Assembly: GCF_022398475.1 (NCBI RefSeq)
Contig: NZ_JAKEVM010000003.1
Span: forward strand, 35,414 to 96,740
Origin: Pseudoalteromonas shioyasakiensis
GTDB lineage: Bacteria > Pseudomonadota > Gammaproteobacteria > Enterobacterales > Alteromonadaceae
Length of the DNA stretch: 61,327 bases
Direction of reading: 5' to 3'
The translations under genes were made by a program, and so were the position numbers. The notes beneath the pieces were generated by a model. The model was not told where the DNA came from. It did no database searches and worked only from the letters and a program-made list of their open reading frames with translations. Shown piece after piece: positions 1 through 10,232 of this stretch. The stretch's first letter is position 1. Every line of letters begins with the position of its first letter.

Positions 1-494
1 CCTCTTTTTACCGCCACTTTAAAGACATGAATGAGCTCGGTTTGACCATGGTTGATGAAGCCGGTTTAACACTGCGCCAACTTATGCGCCAAGCGCGCCG
101 CCGTATTGAGAGCGGTGGTAGTGTGATCACCACATCAATCGTTACCTTTATGGAGTTCATCGATAACTCGAGCAACCAATTTAGATTGTTATTGCGTGAG
201 CGCTCTGGGACTTCAAAAGCATTTCGTGCCGCGGTTGCGCGTGAAATTAAACATTTCATTTTAGAGCTTGCGCATTATCTTGAAAGCGAAACACCGTGTG
301 ACCCAACTCATGCATACATTCAAGCCGAAGCCATGGTGACTTTAGTATTTAATGCCGGTGCCGAAGCCCTCGATATTGAAGGGACACAACGCGAAGAGCT
401 AGTTGAGCGTTTAATCTGGCAATTACGCTATATTGCTCGCGGTGCCACTTTGTATGGTCGTGATAGTAAAGGTAGTGTAGAAAAAACAGCCTAA
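1..494 (+). CDS. fabR: FabR, unsaturated fatty acid repressor (3' part)
   Basis: TetR-family repressor that tunes unsaturated fatty acid synthesis (fabA/fabB) in gammaproteobacteria. The reading frame is open from base 3, beginning SFYRHFKD, which is the end of the TetR helix-turn-helix; the rest of the DNA-binding domain lies before the window. The remaining 160 or so residues match what I recall of E. coli FabR almost throughout, including [30 protein letters not shown] and [18 protein letters not shown]. An internal ATG at 27 is not the real start because homology continues upstream of it. The gene is followed by about 110 bp without a gene, which holds a short inverted repeat (TGACT/AGTCA near 551-572). 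Confidence 0.93.
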   Translation, partial: SFYRHFKDMNELGLTMVDEAGLTLRQLMRQARRRIESGGSVITTSIVTFMEFIDNSSNQFRLLLRERSGTSKAFRAAVAREIKHFILELAHYLESETPCDPTHAYIQAEAMVTLVFNAGAEALDIEGTQREELVERLIWQLRYIARGATLYGRDSKGSVEKTA

Positions 495-605
495 AGCATG
501 GTGGATTTTTGTTCCCATTTTGTGTATCGTTTTTTTGTTTAAATTTAGTGACTGAATTCTAAATAGTCAGTTACGCCACAAAATGAATAAATAGCGAGGA
601 CGCAC

Positions 606-1754
606 ATGCTCACCAAGGATCCGGTGAATAATACTCATGGCCATTTTTTAGAACAGAGTGAAGAAACAACGGTAAAAAACAGCCCAAGCTTTCGGGACCT
701 GAGCCGCAGTTTGTTATATTCTTTACCGAAAAGTCTGCAAAAGAAAATTCAAGATAACTTGTTTGGCGTATTAGACGCTCATCAGGTCTCACAATTTCGA
801 GATGACAAACGCTGCCAGTTTTGGATTAACCAAAATGGTTGGAAGCGAGTTCCCTACAGTCAGTTTCGCCATGTCTATAGCCGAATTGCGCTATACCCAA
901 AAAGCGCCACTATTTCAAAGATCCATAGCTCAGAGGCTGCTAGCAATGCAACATCAGTTGATTTGAGAGATCATCAAGCTAGGCTATTACAAAGCAATGG
1001 CAACGAAGGACAACCCAACAGGATAGATCAACACATAACTTATACTCGTCGTGTTATCCGCCCAACAGCAACTCAGCAATTTCAACCTACGTTAGCTCTT
1101 TATAAGCCTGTTGCAAATAGTAAGGTAGAGTTAAAAGCATCTCACCAAGTTCGGCAAAATTTCACAACCCATGTGCTCCAAGCATCTGAAACGGTAGAAA
1201 TGTTAGCTCAACAATATACAGGCTATAAAAATGCGAACCTTATTTATGATTACAATTTGGGGTTTAGTCGTGCTAAGCCCGCACCGGTAGGTACTGGATT
1301 GATAGTTCCCAATGGTTGGAAATTAAATATAGAAGGCTCCTGCAGTAATTGCCGCAGTATAGATATAGTTTGGCAAGGGCCTACAAATGGTCAAATTACA
1401 TTGCAATTAGAAAAAAAGCGCCCAGATGAAATATCGTTTTGGCAGCATTATTTTGTTGTGAAGCCAGGTGTTTATGCTGTCACTGTGAGTGCGTCAGGTC
1501 TTGTGGAAACCACCTCTTTTACAGTGCTTCAACCAACACAAGAATATGAAATTGAGTTGCTTGATCAAGCAGGTAACCCACAGGCAAACATGGGCTATAA
1601 AATTCGCTTGCGTAATGGGCATGTAGTCAGTGGAGTATTAGATAGTAAGGGTTATGCCCACGTATCAGGCCCTGACTTTGAAAACGCTAAAATAAGCTTT
1701 CATGAGTTAGATGACAAAGACTGGCAGGTGGCCAGCCCTTCCCGTAATGAATAA
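606..1754 (+). CDS. LysM-like protein of T6SS lipase cassette
   Basis: Unrecognised 382-aa protein, no signal peptide. Two parts can be made out. Residues about 188-240 resemble a LysM module (THVLQASETVEMLAQQYTG, then a proline-rich loop and GLIVPNGWK). The last 75 residues (YEIELLDQAGNPQANMGYKIRL...GVLDSKGYAHVSG) resemble the Ig/carboxypeptidase-regulatory-like domain often appended to type VI secretion spike and cargo proteins. The N-terminal 180 residues have no family I recognise. The start is supported by GAGGA six bases upstream. It is the first gene of a same-strand cassette ending in a DUF2235 lipase, so an adaptor, chaperone or carrier role for the lipase is the likely job (inference). 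A CxxC pair (CSNC) is present near residue 247. Confidence 0.55.
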   Translation: MLTKDPVNNTHGHFLEQSEETTVKNSPSFRDLSRSLLYSLPKSLQKKIQDNLFGVLDAHQVSQFRDDKRCQFWINQNGWKRVPYSQFRHVYSRIALYPKSATISKIHSSEAASNATSVDLRDHQARLLQSNGNEGQPNRIDQHITYTRRVIRPTATQQFQPTLALYKPVANSKVELKASHQVRQNFTTHVLQASETVEMLAQQYTGYKNANLIYDYNLGFSRAKPAPVGTGLIVPNGWKLNIEGSCSNCRSIDIVWQGPTNGQITLQLEKKRPDEISFWQHYFVVKPGVYAVTVSASGLVETTSFTVLQPTQEYEIELLDQAGNPQANMGYKIRLRNGHVVSGVLDSKGYAHVSGPDFENAKISFHELDDKDWQVASPSRNE

Positions 1755-1773
1755 ATTTATAGGGATATAATTT

Positions 1774-2430
1774 ATGACCTTACAACATACTGTGTCGCAA
1801 GGCGAAACCTTGCTACGCATTGCTCGTCAATATGGGTTTAGAACCTCTAATGGTCTTTACTTGCATCCGCTTAATGCTGAGTTTCGTTCTTTAAGGCCTG
1901 ATCCTAACCAAATTTACCCCGGCGACGTAATTACTATTCCAGCAAAAGTTGAAAAATTCATGCCACTGAAAACAGATAGTAAAAACTCTTTTATGGTGCG
2001 TGATGAAAAAGAATTCTTTCGTTTAAAACTAGCTTACGAAAATGGCGAGCAAATTACTGGAAAGCGCATTGTATTGAATATCGCAGGGCAAACAATTGAT
2101 ACCGTCATAGCAGAAGATGGTTTAATTGAAGTAGAGCTCACCGAAAATAAAACGCTTACGGGGCAAGTAGATTTATATCTCAATGACGAAGACACCACAC
2201 CAACAAAGAGTTTTGCTATTCAAGTTGGGCACTTAGACCCTATTGAAACCTTGTCAGGAGTGCAAGGGCGTTGCAATTTACTTGGATTTGATTGTGGGAA
2301 GGTTGATGGAATTAATGGATCAAAAACACAAACAGGTGTTAAAGCTTTTCAGCTTGCACAGCAGTTGCAAGTTGATGGCATAGCAGGGCCTATTACTAAA
2401 CGTCGTCTTGTTGACGTATACGGAGCATAA
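1774..2430 (+). CDS. LysM and peptidoglycan-binding domain protein
   Basis: 218-aa protein with a clear N-terminal LysM domain (residues 3-56: HTVSQGETLLRIARQYGF ... NQIYPGDVITIPA) and a C-terminal PG_binding_1-like domain (residues about 160-216, ending AFQLAQQLQVDGIAGPITKRRL). The middle (about 70-150) looks like a beta-rich domain of the kind seen in its neighbour. No signal peptide is visible, so if it reaches the cell wall it would have to be delivered by a secretion machine, which fits a position next to a type VI lipase. Starts 20 bp after the upstream gene and stops four bases before the lipase start, so the three are surely co-transcribed. Role in loading or delivering the lipase is inference. 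Confidence 0.7.
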   Translation: MTLQHTVSQGETLLRIARQYGFRTSNGLYLHPLNAEFRSLRPDPNQIYPGDVITIPAKVEKFMPLKTDSKNSFMVRDEKEFFRLKLAYENGEQITGKRIVLNIAGQTIDTVIAEDGLIEVELTENKTLTGQVDLYLNDEDTTPTKSFAIQVGHLDPIETLSGVQGRCNLLGFDCGKVDGINGSKTQTGVKAFQLAQQLQVDGIAGPITKRRLVDVYGA

Positions 2431-2433
2431 GTA

Positions 2434-4140
2434 ATGAGCCAAGCAATGCCAATGGCAGTAAACCTTGTTAATACACTTGTTATTAATACCGGTGCGGGTG
2501 CAACAACAAAGCATATTATTGTAAAAGTACTGGGCGATGTTGATGTAGAAATACAGCTACTTTCACAAGGCAACAAGGTCGTAGTTGAAAAACAAGCAGC
2601 GCAGCACTACCGTTTTAATAACCTGTCGCAAGATACACCTTACACTCTCAAAGCAATTGTTGCTGGTAAGGCCGAGTTTACTCTTGTAAATGAGCAGCAA
2701 TTTGCAGACTATTTTAATTCAAACACGGTAAAGTCATTTAATATTGGCAGTAAGGGCGGCCCGCAACTATTTAAGCATAAAATTTTACCTAAAGGCCATG
2801 TAGAACTCACCTTACTTGCCGAACCGCCTTGCTTTGGGGTGTTTTTTGATGGCACAGGTAATAACCGTTTTAACGACATACAAGACTCAACAGACAGCAA
2901 GGAGCCTACGAATGTTGTTAAGTTGTTTGAGTTATATCCCGCTGAAGACTTTCAAGCACGCCATTACGTAGAAGGAATTGGTACCAAAGCGAATAAAAGT
3001 GATTCAACACTAGATATGGGCTTGGCGTTTAGTTTTGACGAGCGTATAAAAAAAACTATATCTGCTATGAACGTATTTTTTGAGAGTTTTCAAAAAGTAC
3101 GAGTGGTCTTCATAGATGTGTTTGGTTTTAGTCGAGGTGCAGCCCAAGCTCGAGCGTTTATTAATCAGGTCAATGCAATATATCAAGACAAGCCAAATTA
3201 TTGGGGCAGCATTAAGCCTGTTATTCGTTTTGTAGGCTTATTTGATAGTGTTGCATCTATTGGCGGCGATGGCGATAATAACCACAGCGAGTTTTACGCC
3301 GATGACGAACTTGACTACCCCATTAACTTAAATTTAGCGAGCAGTAGTGCCGGGTATGTAATGCACTTAGCTGCGTTTGATGAAAAGCGCGATAAATTCC
3401 CTCTTAGCTCATTACTCAGTAGTAACATGCAGCTATCAGAAAACCACAAAGAAATTGAGCTCCCAGGTGTGCACTCAGATATTGGTGGCGGTTATGGCCC
3501 CGTCGAAACGAGTATTCTTTACCCTCGGCAGTATATTGTGGGCCAAGCCGGTGAGCTAGAGCACGACAAAGAGCTCGTACAGCTTAAACAGACACTTGAA
3601 CAAAAATATTATTGGCCAACAATTAATATTCAATTTAAAGCAAGCCGGCCAAGAATAAATCGGCAACCAAAGCGGATTTGGAATAAATCAGAAAATACAA
3701 TTTACACCAGCTATAGGCCGTATTGGCGTCGTAAATTAAGTAATATTCTGCCGCATTACAGTTTAGCGCTAATGCACGAAACGGCTGTAAATCAAGGGGT
3801 GCCGTTGCAAAACCTAGCAGAGCTTGCCAACCGTAAACAAGCTGATGGTCAGGCTTTTCCTTATGTTTTACCAAGCGAGCTTAAATCGCTTGTAGATACA
3901 GCGCGCAGTTTTGGGCCGCAAAGTGATGCCTGGCATGCTTTATACAAAGACTACATTCACCATAGTGTTAAATACGCAGCAACGATTGATGCGATAGCTC
4001 ACGGCCCTGAAGAAGAAGCAGAATTTACCACTAAAAACCAACAGCGCGAGCTTTTTTATAACCAGCCAAGCCAAGCTGAAACAAGCACACAATGGCAATC
4101 ACAACTAATAAATGGATACCGACTATGGACAAGTTTATAA
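2434..4140 (+). CDS. DUF2235 / Tle1-family T6SS phospholipase effector
   Basis: 568-aa alpha/beta hydrolase of the DUF2235 family, which includes the Tle1 antibacterial phospholipases delivered by type VI secretion. Seen in sequence: the DUF2235 opening motif GVFFDGTGNN (about 134-143), the nucleophile elbow GFSRG with Ser233, a probable acid at Asp271 (LFDSVASIGG) and a probable base at His347 (GVHSDIGGGYG), in the order and spacing expected for Tle1. The first 130 residues form a separate N-terminal region with no signal peptide. It is followed directly by lipoproteins that fit as periplasmic immunity partners. RBS GGAG precedes the ATG. Phospholipase A activity and substrate are inferred from the family. 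The 3' end overlaps the first lipoprotein start by 16 bases. Confidence 0.85.
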   Translation: MSQAMPMAVNLVNTLVINTGAGATTKHIIVKVLGDVDVEIQLLSQGNKVVVEKQAAQHYRFNNLSQDTPYTLKAIVAGKAEFTLVNEQQFADYFNSNTVKSFNIGSKGGPQLFKHKILPKGHVELTLLAEPPCFGVFFDGTGNNRFNDIQDSTDSKEPTNVVKLFELYPAEDFQARHYVEGIGTKANKSDSTLDMGLAFSFDERIKKTISAMNVFFESFQKVRVVFIDVFGFSRGAAQARAFINQVNAIYQDKPNYWGSIKPVIRFVGLFDSVASIGGDGDNNHSEFYADDELDYPINLNLASSSAGYVMHLAAFDEKRDKFPLSSLLSSNMQLSENHKEIELPGVHSDIGGGYGPVETSILYPRQYIVGQAGELEHDKELVQLKQTLEQKYYWPTINIQFKASRPRINRQPKRIWNKSENTIYTSYRPYWRRKLSNILPHYSLALMHETAVNQGVPLQNLAELANRKQADGQAFPYVLPSELKSLVDTARSFGPQSDAWHALYKDYIHHSVKYAATIDAIAHGPEEEAEFTTKNQQRELFYNQPSQAETSTQWQSQLINGYRLWTSL

Positions 4141-4643
4141 AACCACTCATCTCACTTGCATGTGCTTTGCTCATAGCCGGTTGCTCGTCAACAGGAAAAA
4201 TAGATTACATGGTAGCAGGCGTAGGCACTGAGAATGGGAATGCTATTTGGGGGCGCTCGGTGATATTTGATGATGCATGGGGCATACCATCAGGGGCTAT
4301 TGGTTGCTGTTATGGAGAAACAAGAGCGACAGTTGGTGTATACGACCAAAAATTCCCCGAAAAAGTGGCGGTTGAATGGCTCGATAAATCAGAAAATAGA
4401 ATTTATTACGGTGAAGTGGCCATAGATAAGGCTGGGTATAAATTAGCTAAAACCTTACCTAGATACACCGTTGTGAGCACTGGGCGCAAAGCAAAAGAAA
4501 TCATACCTTATTTAATAATAGGAATGAGCGAGACAGGTGAAATCAACGTTTGGCTATCCAATGCGCCCTCGGGAAGAAATAGAACTGAGCGTGTATTACA
4601 TGAACTTGGCTCTGGGCAAGCGCAATGGCGTGAGAATAAATAA
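4125..4643 (+). CDS. Lipoprotein, probable lipase immunity protein (copy 1)
   Basis: 172-aa lipoprotein. The start at 4125 (MDKFIKPL) is chosen over an in-frame ATG at 4092 because it gives a proper signal peptide with lipobox IAGC and because the two downstream paralogues begin identically. It resembles the DUF2931 lipoproteins found beside DUF2235 lipases. Conserved blocks across the three copies are EWLDKSENRIYYGE and VLHELGSGQAQWREN; the region between the lipobox and a conserved CC pair varies. A lipoprotein facing the periplasm is the expected location for immunity against a periplasm-delivered phospholipase. No Shine-Dalgarno is seen; the start lies inside the end of the lipase gene, suggesting translational coupling. 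Confidence 0.75.
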   Translation: MDKFIKPLISLACALLIAGCSSTGKIDYMVAGVGTENGNAIWGRSVIFDDAWGIPSGAIGCCYGETRATVGVYDQKFPEKVAVEWLDKSENRIYYGEVAIDKAGYKLAKTLPRYTVVSTGRKAKEIIPYLIIGMSETGEINVWLSNAPSGRNRTERVLHELGSGQAQWRENK

Positions 4644-4652
4644 AAACCGACT

Positions 4653-5165
4653 ATGGACAAGTTTATAAAACCACTCTTCTCACTTGCATGTGCTTTGCTC
4701 ATAGCCGGTTGCTCGTCAACAGGAAAAATAGATTACATGGTCGTATCTGGCTCAACTGATGAAGGTAATGATATTTTTGCGACATTAATAGAATTTGATG
4801 GGCGTTGGAGTGTACCTGCAGGTGCAATGTCGTGTTGCCGAGCTACGGCAGGTGCAATGGTCGGAGTTTATGAGCAAAAATTCCCGGAAAAAGTTGAAGT
4901 TGAATGGCTCGATAAATCAGAAAATAGAATTTATTACGGTGAAGTGACCATAGATAAGGCGGGGTATAAATTAGCCAAATCACTCCCTACCTTCACTCTA
5001 TCAACAGGAGAGGTATTTAAAGAAATAAAGCCTTATTTAATTATTGGTATGGGAGAAACTGGTGAAATAAAAGTGTGGATATCAAATACACCTTCAGCAG
5101 GGGTCACAGGGCGAGTATTACATGAACTAGGCTCAGGGCAAGCGCAATGGCGCGAGAATAATTAA
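4653..5165 (+). CDS. Lipoprotein, probable lipase immunity protein (copy 2)
   Basis: 170-aa paralogue of the preceding gene, nine bases after its stop. The signal peptide (MDKFIKPLFSLACALLIAGC) is almost identical at DNA level to copy 1, including bases upstream of the ATG that in copy 1 are the end of the lipase gene. The mature N-terminal segment (VSGSTDEGNDIFATLIEFDGRWSV) is clearly diverged from copies 1 and 3, while the central EWLDKSENRIYYGE and terminal VLHELGSGQAQWREN blocks are the same. It is the most divergent of the three in the presumed partner-facing region, which suggests it may recognise a different lipase variant (inference). No obvious ribosome binding site. Confidence 0.75.
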   Translation: MDKFIKPLFSLACALLIAGCSSTGKIDYMVVSGSTDEGNDIFATLIEFDGRWSVPAGAMSCCRATAGAMVGVYEQKFPEKVEVEWLDKSENRIYYGEVTIDKAGYKLAKSLPTFTLSTGEVFKEIKPYLIIGMGETGEIKVWISNTPSAGVTGRVLHELGSGQAQWRENN

Positions 5166-5182
5166 AAATGCATTTAGTGACT

Positions 5183-5701
5183 ATGGACAAGTTTATAAAA
5201 CCACTCATCTCAATTGCATGTGCTTTGTTTTTGGCCGGTTGTTCGTCAACGGGAAAAATAGATTATATGGTAGCAGGCGTAGGCACTGAGAGTGGAAATG
5301 CTATTTGGGGGCGCTCAGTGGTATTTGATGATACATGGGGCATACCATCAGGGGCAGTTGAGTGTTGTTATGCTGAGGCTGGCGGTACAGTCAGTTTGTA
5401 CGACCAAAAGTTCCCCGAAAAAGTGGCGGTTGAATGGCTCGATAAATCAGAAAATAGAATTTACTACGGTGAAGTGGCCATAGATAAGGCAGGGTATAAA
5501 TTAGCTAAAAATTTACCTAGATATACATGGGTAAGCACAGGAGAAATAGAAACAAATATAACCCCCTACTTGATAATTGGTATGGGAGAAACTGGTGAAA
5601 TAAAAGTATGGCTAACTAATGCGCGCTCTGAAAGGAATAGAATTGGCCGTGTATTACATGAACTTGGCTCTGGGCAAGCGCAATGGCGTGAGAATCAATG
5701 A
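5183..5701 (+). CDS. Lipoprotein, probable lipase immunity protein (copy 3)
   Basis: 172-aa paralogue, start at 5183 (MDKFIKPLISIACALFLAGC) chosen by alignment to the other copies rather than the ATG at 5168. The mature N-terminus (VAGVGTESGNAIWGRSVVFDD) is close to copy 1, so copies 1 and 3 form a subgroup with copy 2 apart. Conserved central and C-terminal blocks are retained. All three copies have intact reading frames, lipobox and CC pair, so there is no sign of decay. The stop overlaps an ATG at 5698 that opens a 30-codon hydrophobic frame. Last gene of the cassette. Confidence 0.75.
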   Translation: MDKFIKPLISIACALFLAGCSSTGKIDYMVAGVGTESGNAIWGRSVVFDDTWGIPSGAVECCYAEAGGTVSLYDQKFPEKVAVEWLDKSENRIYYGEVAIDKAGYKLAKNLPRYTWVSTGEIETNITPYLIIGMGETGEIKVWLTNARSERNRIGRVLHELGSGQAQWRENQ

Positions 5702-5790
5702 TGTTTTTAGAACACCTCACTAAACAATTAGATTTTTTCCTCGTGCTGTTACTTTATGTGTATGTGATAACTATCACATTTAAAAGTTAA
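5698..5790 (+). CDS. Possible 30-aa single-span membrane peptide
   Basis: A short frame opens with ATGATG overlapping the TGA stop of the third lipoprotein and encodes about 30 residues with one strongly hydrophobic stretch (FFLVLLLYVYVITITF) ending FKS. The ATGA overlap is the arrangement of a translationally coupled gene. Against it: no ribosome binding site, it contains a perfect CRP-like palindrome within its 3' half, and Leu/Val-rich short frames occur by chance in AT-rich spacer. Listed as a possibility only. Confidence 0.2.
   Translation: MMFLEHLTKQLDFFLVLLLYVYVITITFKS
5763..5778. promoter_or_regulatory. CRP-like binding site
   Basis: TGTGATAACTATCACA is a perfect TGTGA-N6-TCACA palindrome, flanked by further matching bases (18-bp inverted repeat 5762-5779, then AT-rich on both sides) as in the CRP consensus. 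It lies just after the lipoprotein genes and about 230 bp before the leu leader peptide. Which promoter it serves is unclear; a position near -60 of a start site around 5835 would be possible, but no convincing promoter is seen there. Confidence 0.5.
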
Positions 5791-5894
5791 TCTAAGCAAT
5801 AGAAGCTTTACCTTCCGAAACTTTAAACGTTCAACGCATTTAATTGGGTTTAATTAACCTTTAAAGTGTGCTTTTGTGGATTTTTAATTTCATT

Positions 5895-5917
5895 AAGGCG
5901 ATTTAAAAATCGCTTTT
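5895..5917 (+). terminator. Candidate terminator after immunity genes
   Basis: GCGATTT (5898-5904), a two-base loop, AAATCGC (5907-5913) and TTTT form a short intrinsic terminator shape. The stem is AT-rich and the T-run short, so it may be weak. It would end the lipase-immunity transcript before the leu promoter. Confidence 0.45.
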
Positions 5918-5929
5918 GTGGAAAAATTA

Positions 5930-5961
5930 TGCTTGCAAGCAAGTTTTTTGAATGTTAAAAA
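5930..5961 (+). promoter_or_regulatory. Candidate leu operon promoter with palindrome
   Basis: TTGCAA (5933-5938), a 17-base spacer and TAAAAA (5956-5961) fit a sigma-70 promoter that would start transcription near 5968, about 27 bases before the leader peptide ATG. The -35 box sits inside a perfect 12-bp palindrome, TGCTTGCAAGCA (5930-5941), which could be an operator. The match to consensus is moderate; placement relative to the leader supports it. Confidence 0.4.
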
Positions 5962-5994
5962 TACAGCCACTGAACACACATTTAGTAAATTAAG

Positions 5995-6063
5995 ATGCAA
6001 ATTACACATTCAATTACATTAAAACTAAACCTCTTACTGCTTAAATCAGTGAGCGGGGCTTAG
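5995..6063 (+). CDS. leuL: leu operon leader peptide
   Basis: 22-codon frame MQITHSITLKLNLLLLKSVSG-A, with six Leu codons among residues 9-16 including four in a row (CTC TTA CTG CTT, 6031-6042). It is followed 28 bases later by an intrinsic terminator and then leuA. Leucine codons in the translated leader couple leucyl-tRNA supply to attenuation, as in enterobacterial leuL; the amino-acid sequence is not the enterobacterial one. The upstream AAATTAAG gives only a weak ribosome binding site. Confidence 0.85.
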   Translation: MQITHSITLKLNLLLLKSVSGA

Positions 6064-6117
6064 TGTATTTGCATTTGTAGAACATTAAAAAACCCCGCAA
6101 CCGCGGGGTTTTTTTTA
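6024..6117 (+). terminator. Leucine attenuator (protector, antiterminator, terminator)
   Basis: Three exclusive pairings are visible. Protector: ACTAAACCTC (6024-6033) with GGGGCTTAGT (6055-6064), nested with ACTG (6036-6039)/CAGT (6047-6050). Antiterminator: GCGGGG (6053-6058) with CCCCGC (6093-6098), perfectly complementary. Terminator: AACCCCGC (6091-6098), loop AACC, GCGGGGTT (6103-6110), then a run of T to 6116. Ribosome stalling at the Leu codons would block the protector and favour antitermination; leucine sufficiency gives the terminator. Confidence 0.88.
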
Positions 6118-6152
6118 TCTCGCTAATGGGTCATTGGGAACGAGGACAGTTT

Positions 6153-8773
<2,621 letters not shown>

Positions 8774-8787
8774 TTAAAAATTGTTTG

Positions 8788-8808
8788 CGCTGAGCTCGTC
8801 ACTCAGCG
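8788..8808 (+). other. Intercistronic hairpin between leuB and leuC
   Basis: CGCTGAG (8788-8794) and CTCAGCG (8802-8808) form a perfect 7-bp stem with a 7-base loop, in the 58-base gap before leuC. No T-run follows, so it is not an intrinsic terminator; an mRNA processing or stability element is more likely. Confidence 0.5.
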
Positions 8809-8831
8809 TAACTAAAATGAGGGAATAGCAA

Positions 8832-10232
8832 GTGGCCCAAACCTTATACGATAAAATTTGGCAAGCTCATGTAGTCGCCAGCATAAATGATCAAACTGAT
8901 TTACTTTATATCGACCGTCACCTAGTTCATGAAGTTACATCGCCGCAAGCCTTTGCTGGTTTACGTGAGAAAAACCGCAAAGTACGTTGCCCAGAAAAAA
9001 CCTTTGCGACCATGGACCATAACGTTTCAACAAAAAGCCGTTCATTAGATGCTGCGAGTGAAGTGTCGAAAAATCAATTAATGGCACTGGATGCAAACTG
9101 TAAAGAGTTTGGTATTCAACTTTATGATTTAAATTCGATTAATCAAGGTATTGTGCATGTAATGGGGCCTGAGCAAGGTATTACCTTACCGGGCACAACC
9201 ATAGTGTGTGGTGACAGCCATACCTCTACCCACGGTGCATTTGGAGCACTAGCGCACGGTATCGGTACTTCAGAAGTTGAGCATGTTCTAGCCACTCAAA
9301 CACTGCAGCAGAAAAAAGCCAAGTCATTAAAAATTCAAATAAATGGTCGCCTTCGCCCAACTGTTACTGCCAAAGATTTAATCATGGCGGTGATTGGTAA
9401 ATTAGGCACTGCGGGTGGTACTGGCTATGTTGCTGAATTTTGTGGCGAAGGAATCGAAGCGCTGTCTATGGAAGCGCGCATGACGCTTTGTAATATGAGT
9501 ATTGAAATGGGTGCAAAAGCGGGGTTAATAGCACCAGATCAAACAACTTATGATTATTTAAAAGGTCGCCCATTTGCACCACAAGGTGCTGACTTTGATA
9601 GTGCCGTTGCCTATTGGCAAACACTAAAAACAGATGAAGGCGCAGAGTTTGATCATGTTGTTGAATTAGAGGCCGCTGATATTCAACCGCAAATTACTTG
9701 GGGTACCAGCCCTGAGCAAGTGATTGGCGTAGATGAATTCATTCCTGATCCTGAGCAAGAGCCAGATCTAATCAAGGCTGATGCAATCCGCAGCGCACTA
9801 AAGTATATGGGTTTAAAAGCCGGTGATAAATTGTCTTCTGCGACTGTTGATACGGTGTTTATTGGCTCATGTACAAATAGCCGAATTGAAGATTTACGTG
9901 CTGCCGCGCAAATTGTTGAAGGTAAGCAGGTTGCAGCGGGTGTTGAAGCGCTGATTGTTCCTGGTTCTGGCCTTGTAAAAAAACAAGCTGAAGACGAAGG
10001 CCTTGCAGATATCTTCAAAGCAGCTGGCTTTGAATGGCGTGAGCCAGGTTGTTCAATGTGCTTAGCAATGAATGACGATAGATTAGAAGCCGGTAAACGC
10101 TGTGCGTCGACCTCAAATCGCAACTTTGAAGGTCGCCAAGGTCGCGGTGGTCGCACTCACTTAGTGAGCCCAGCAATGGCAGCGGCAGCGGCAATTCATG
10201 GTCGTTTTGTTGATATCAGAGGAGAAGCCTAA
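8832..10232 (+). CDS. leuC: 3-isopropylmalate dehydratase large subunit
   Basis: With LeuD isomerises 2-isopropylmalate to 3-isopropylmalate using a [4Fe-4S] cluster. 466 aa, same length as E. coli LeuC. Start is GTG at 8832 with GAGGGA seven bases upstream; the family N-terminus [15 protein letters not shown] fits exactly. Cluster ligands: one Cys in [13 protein letters not shown] and two in GCSMCLAMN. Aconitase-type substrate motifs [14 protein letters not shown] and [10 protein letters not shown] are present. The stop codon shares its last base with the leuD start. Confidence 0.97.
   Translation: MAQTLYDKIWQAHVVASINDQTDLLYIDRHLVHEVTSPQAFAGLREKNRKVRCPEKTFATMDHNVSTKSRSLDAASEVSKNQLMALDANCKEFGIQLYDLNSINQGIVHVMGPEQGITLPGTTIVCGDSHTSTHGAFGALAHGIGTSEVEHVLATQTLQQKKAKSLKIQINGRLRPTVTAKDLIMAVIGKLGTAGGTGYVAEFCGEGIEALSMEARMTLCNMSIEMGAKAGLIAPDQTTYDYLKGRPFAPQGADFDSAVAYWQTLKTDEGAEFDHVVELEAADIQPQITWGTSPEQVIGVDEFIPDPEQEPDLIKADAIRSALKYMGLKAGDKLSSATVDTVFIGSCTNSRIEDLRAAAQIVEGKQVAAGVEALIVPGSGLVKKQAEDEGLADIFKAAGFEWREPGCSMCLAMNDDRLEAGKRCASTSNRNFEGRQGRGGRTHLVSPAMAAAAAIHGRFVDIRGEA

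Noticed and set aside
4092..4124. Upstream ATG as start of lipoprotein copy 1
   Set aside because: Would add residues before the signal peptide; paralogues begin at the internal Met.
6126..6152. Upstream ATG as start of leuA
   Set aside because: No ribosome site and no homology; ATG 6153 has AGGA and family N-terminus.
9683..10156. 157-codon open frame on the minus strand
   Set aside because: Lies wholly opposite leuC, Ser/Pro-rich composition, no ribosome site; a shadow of the conserved gene.
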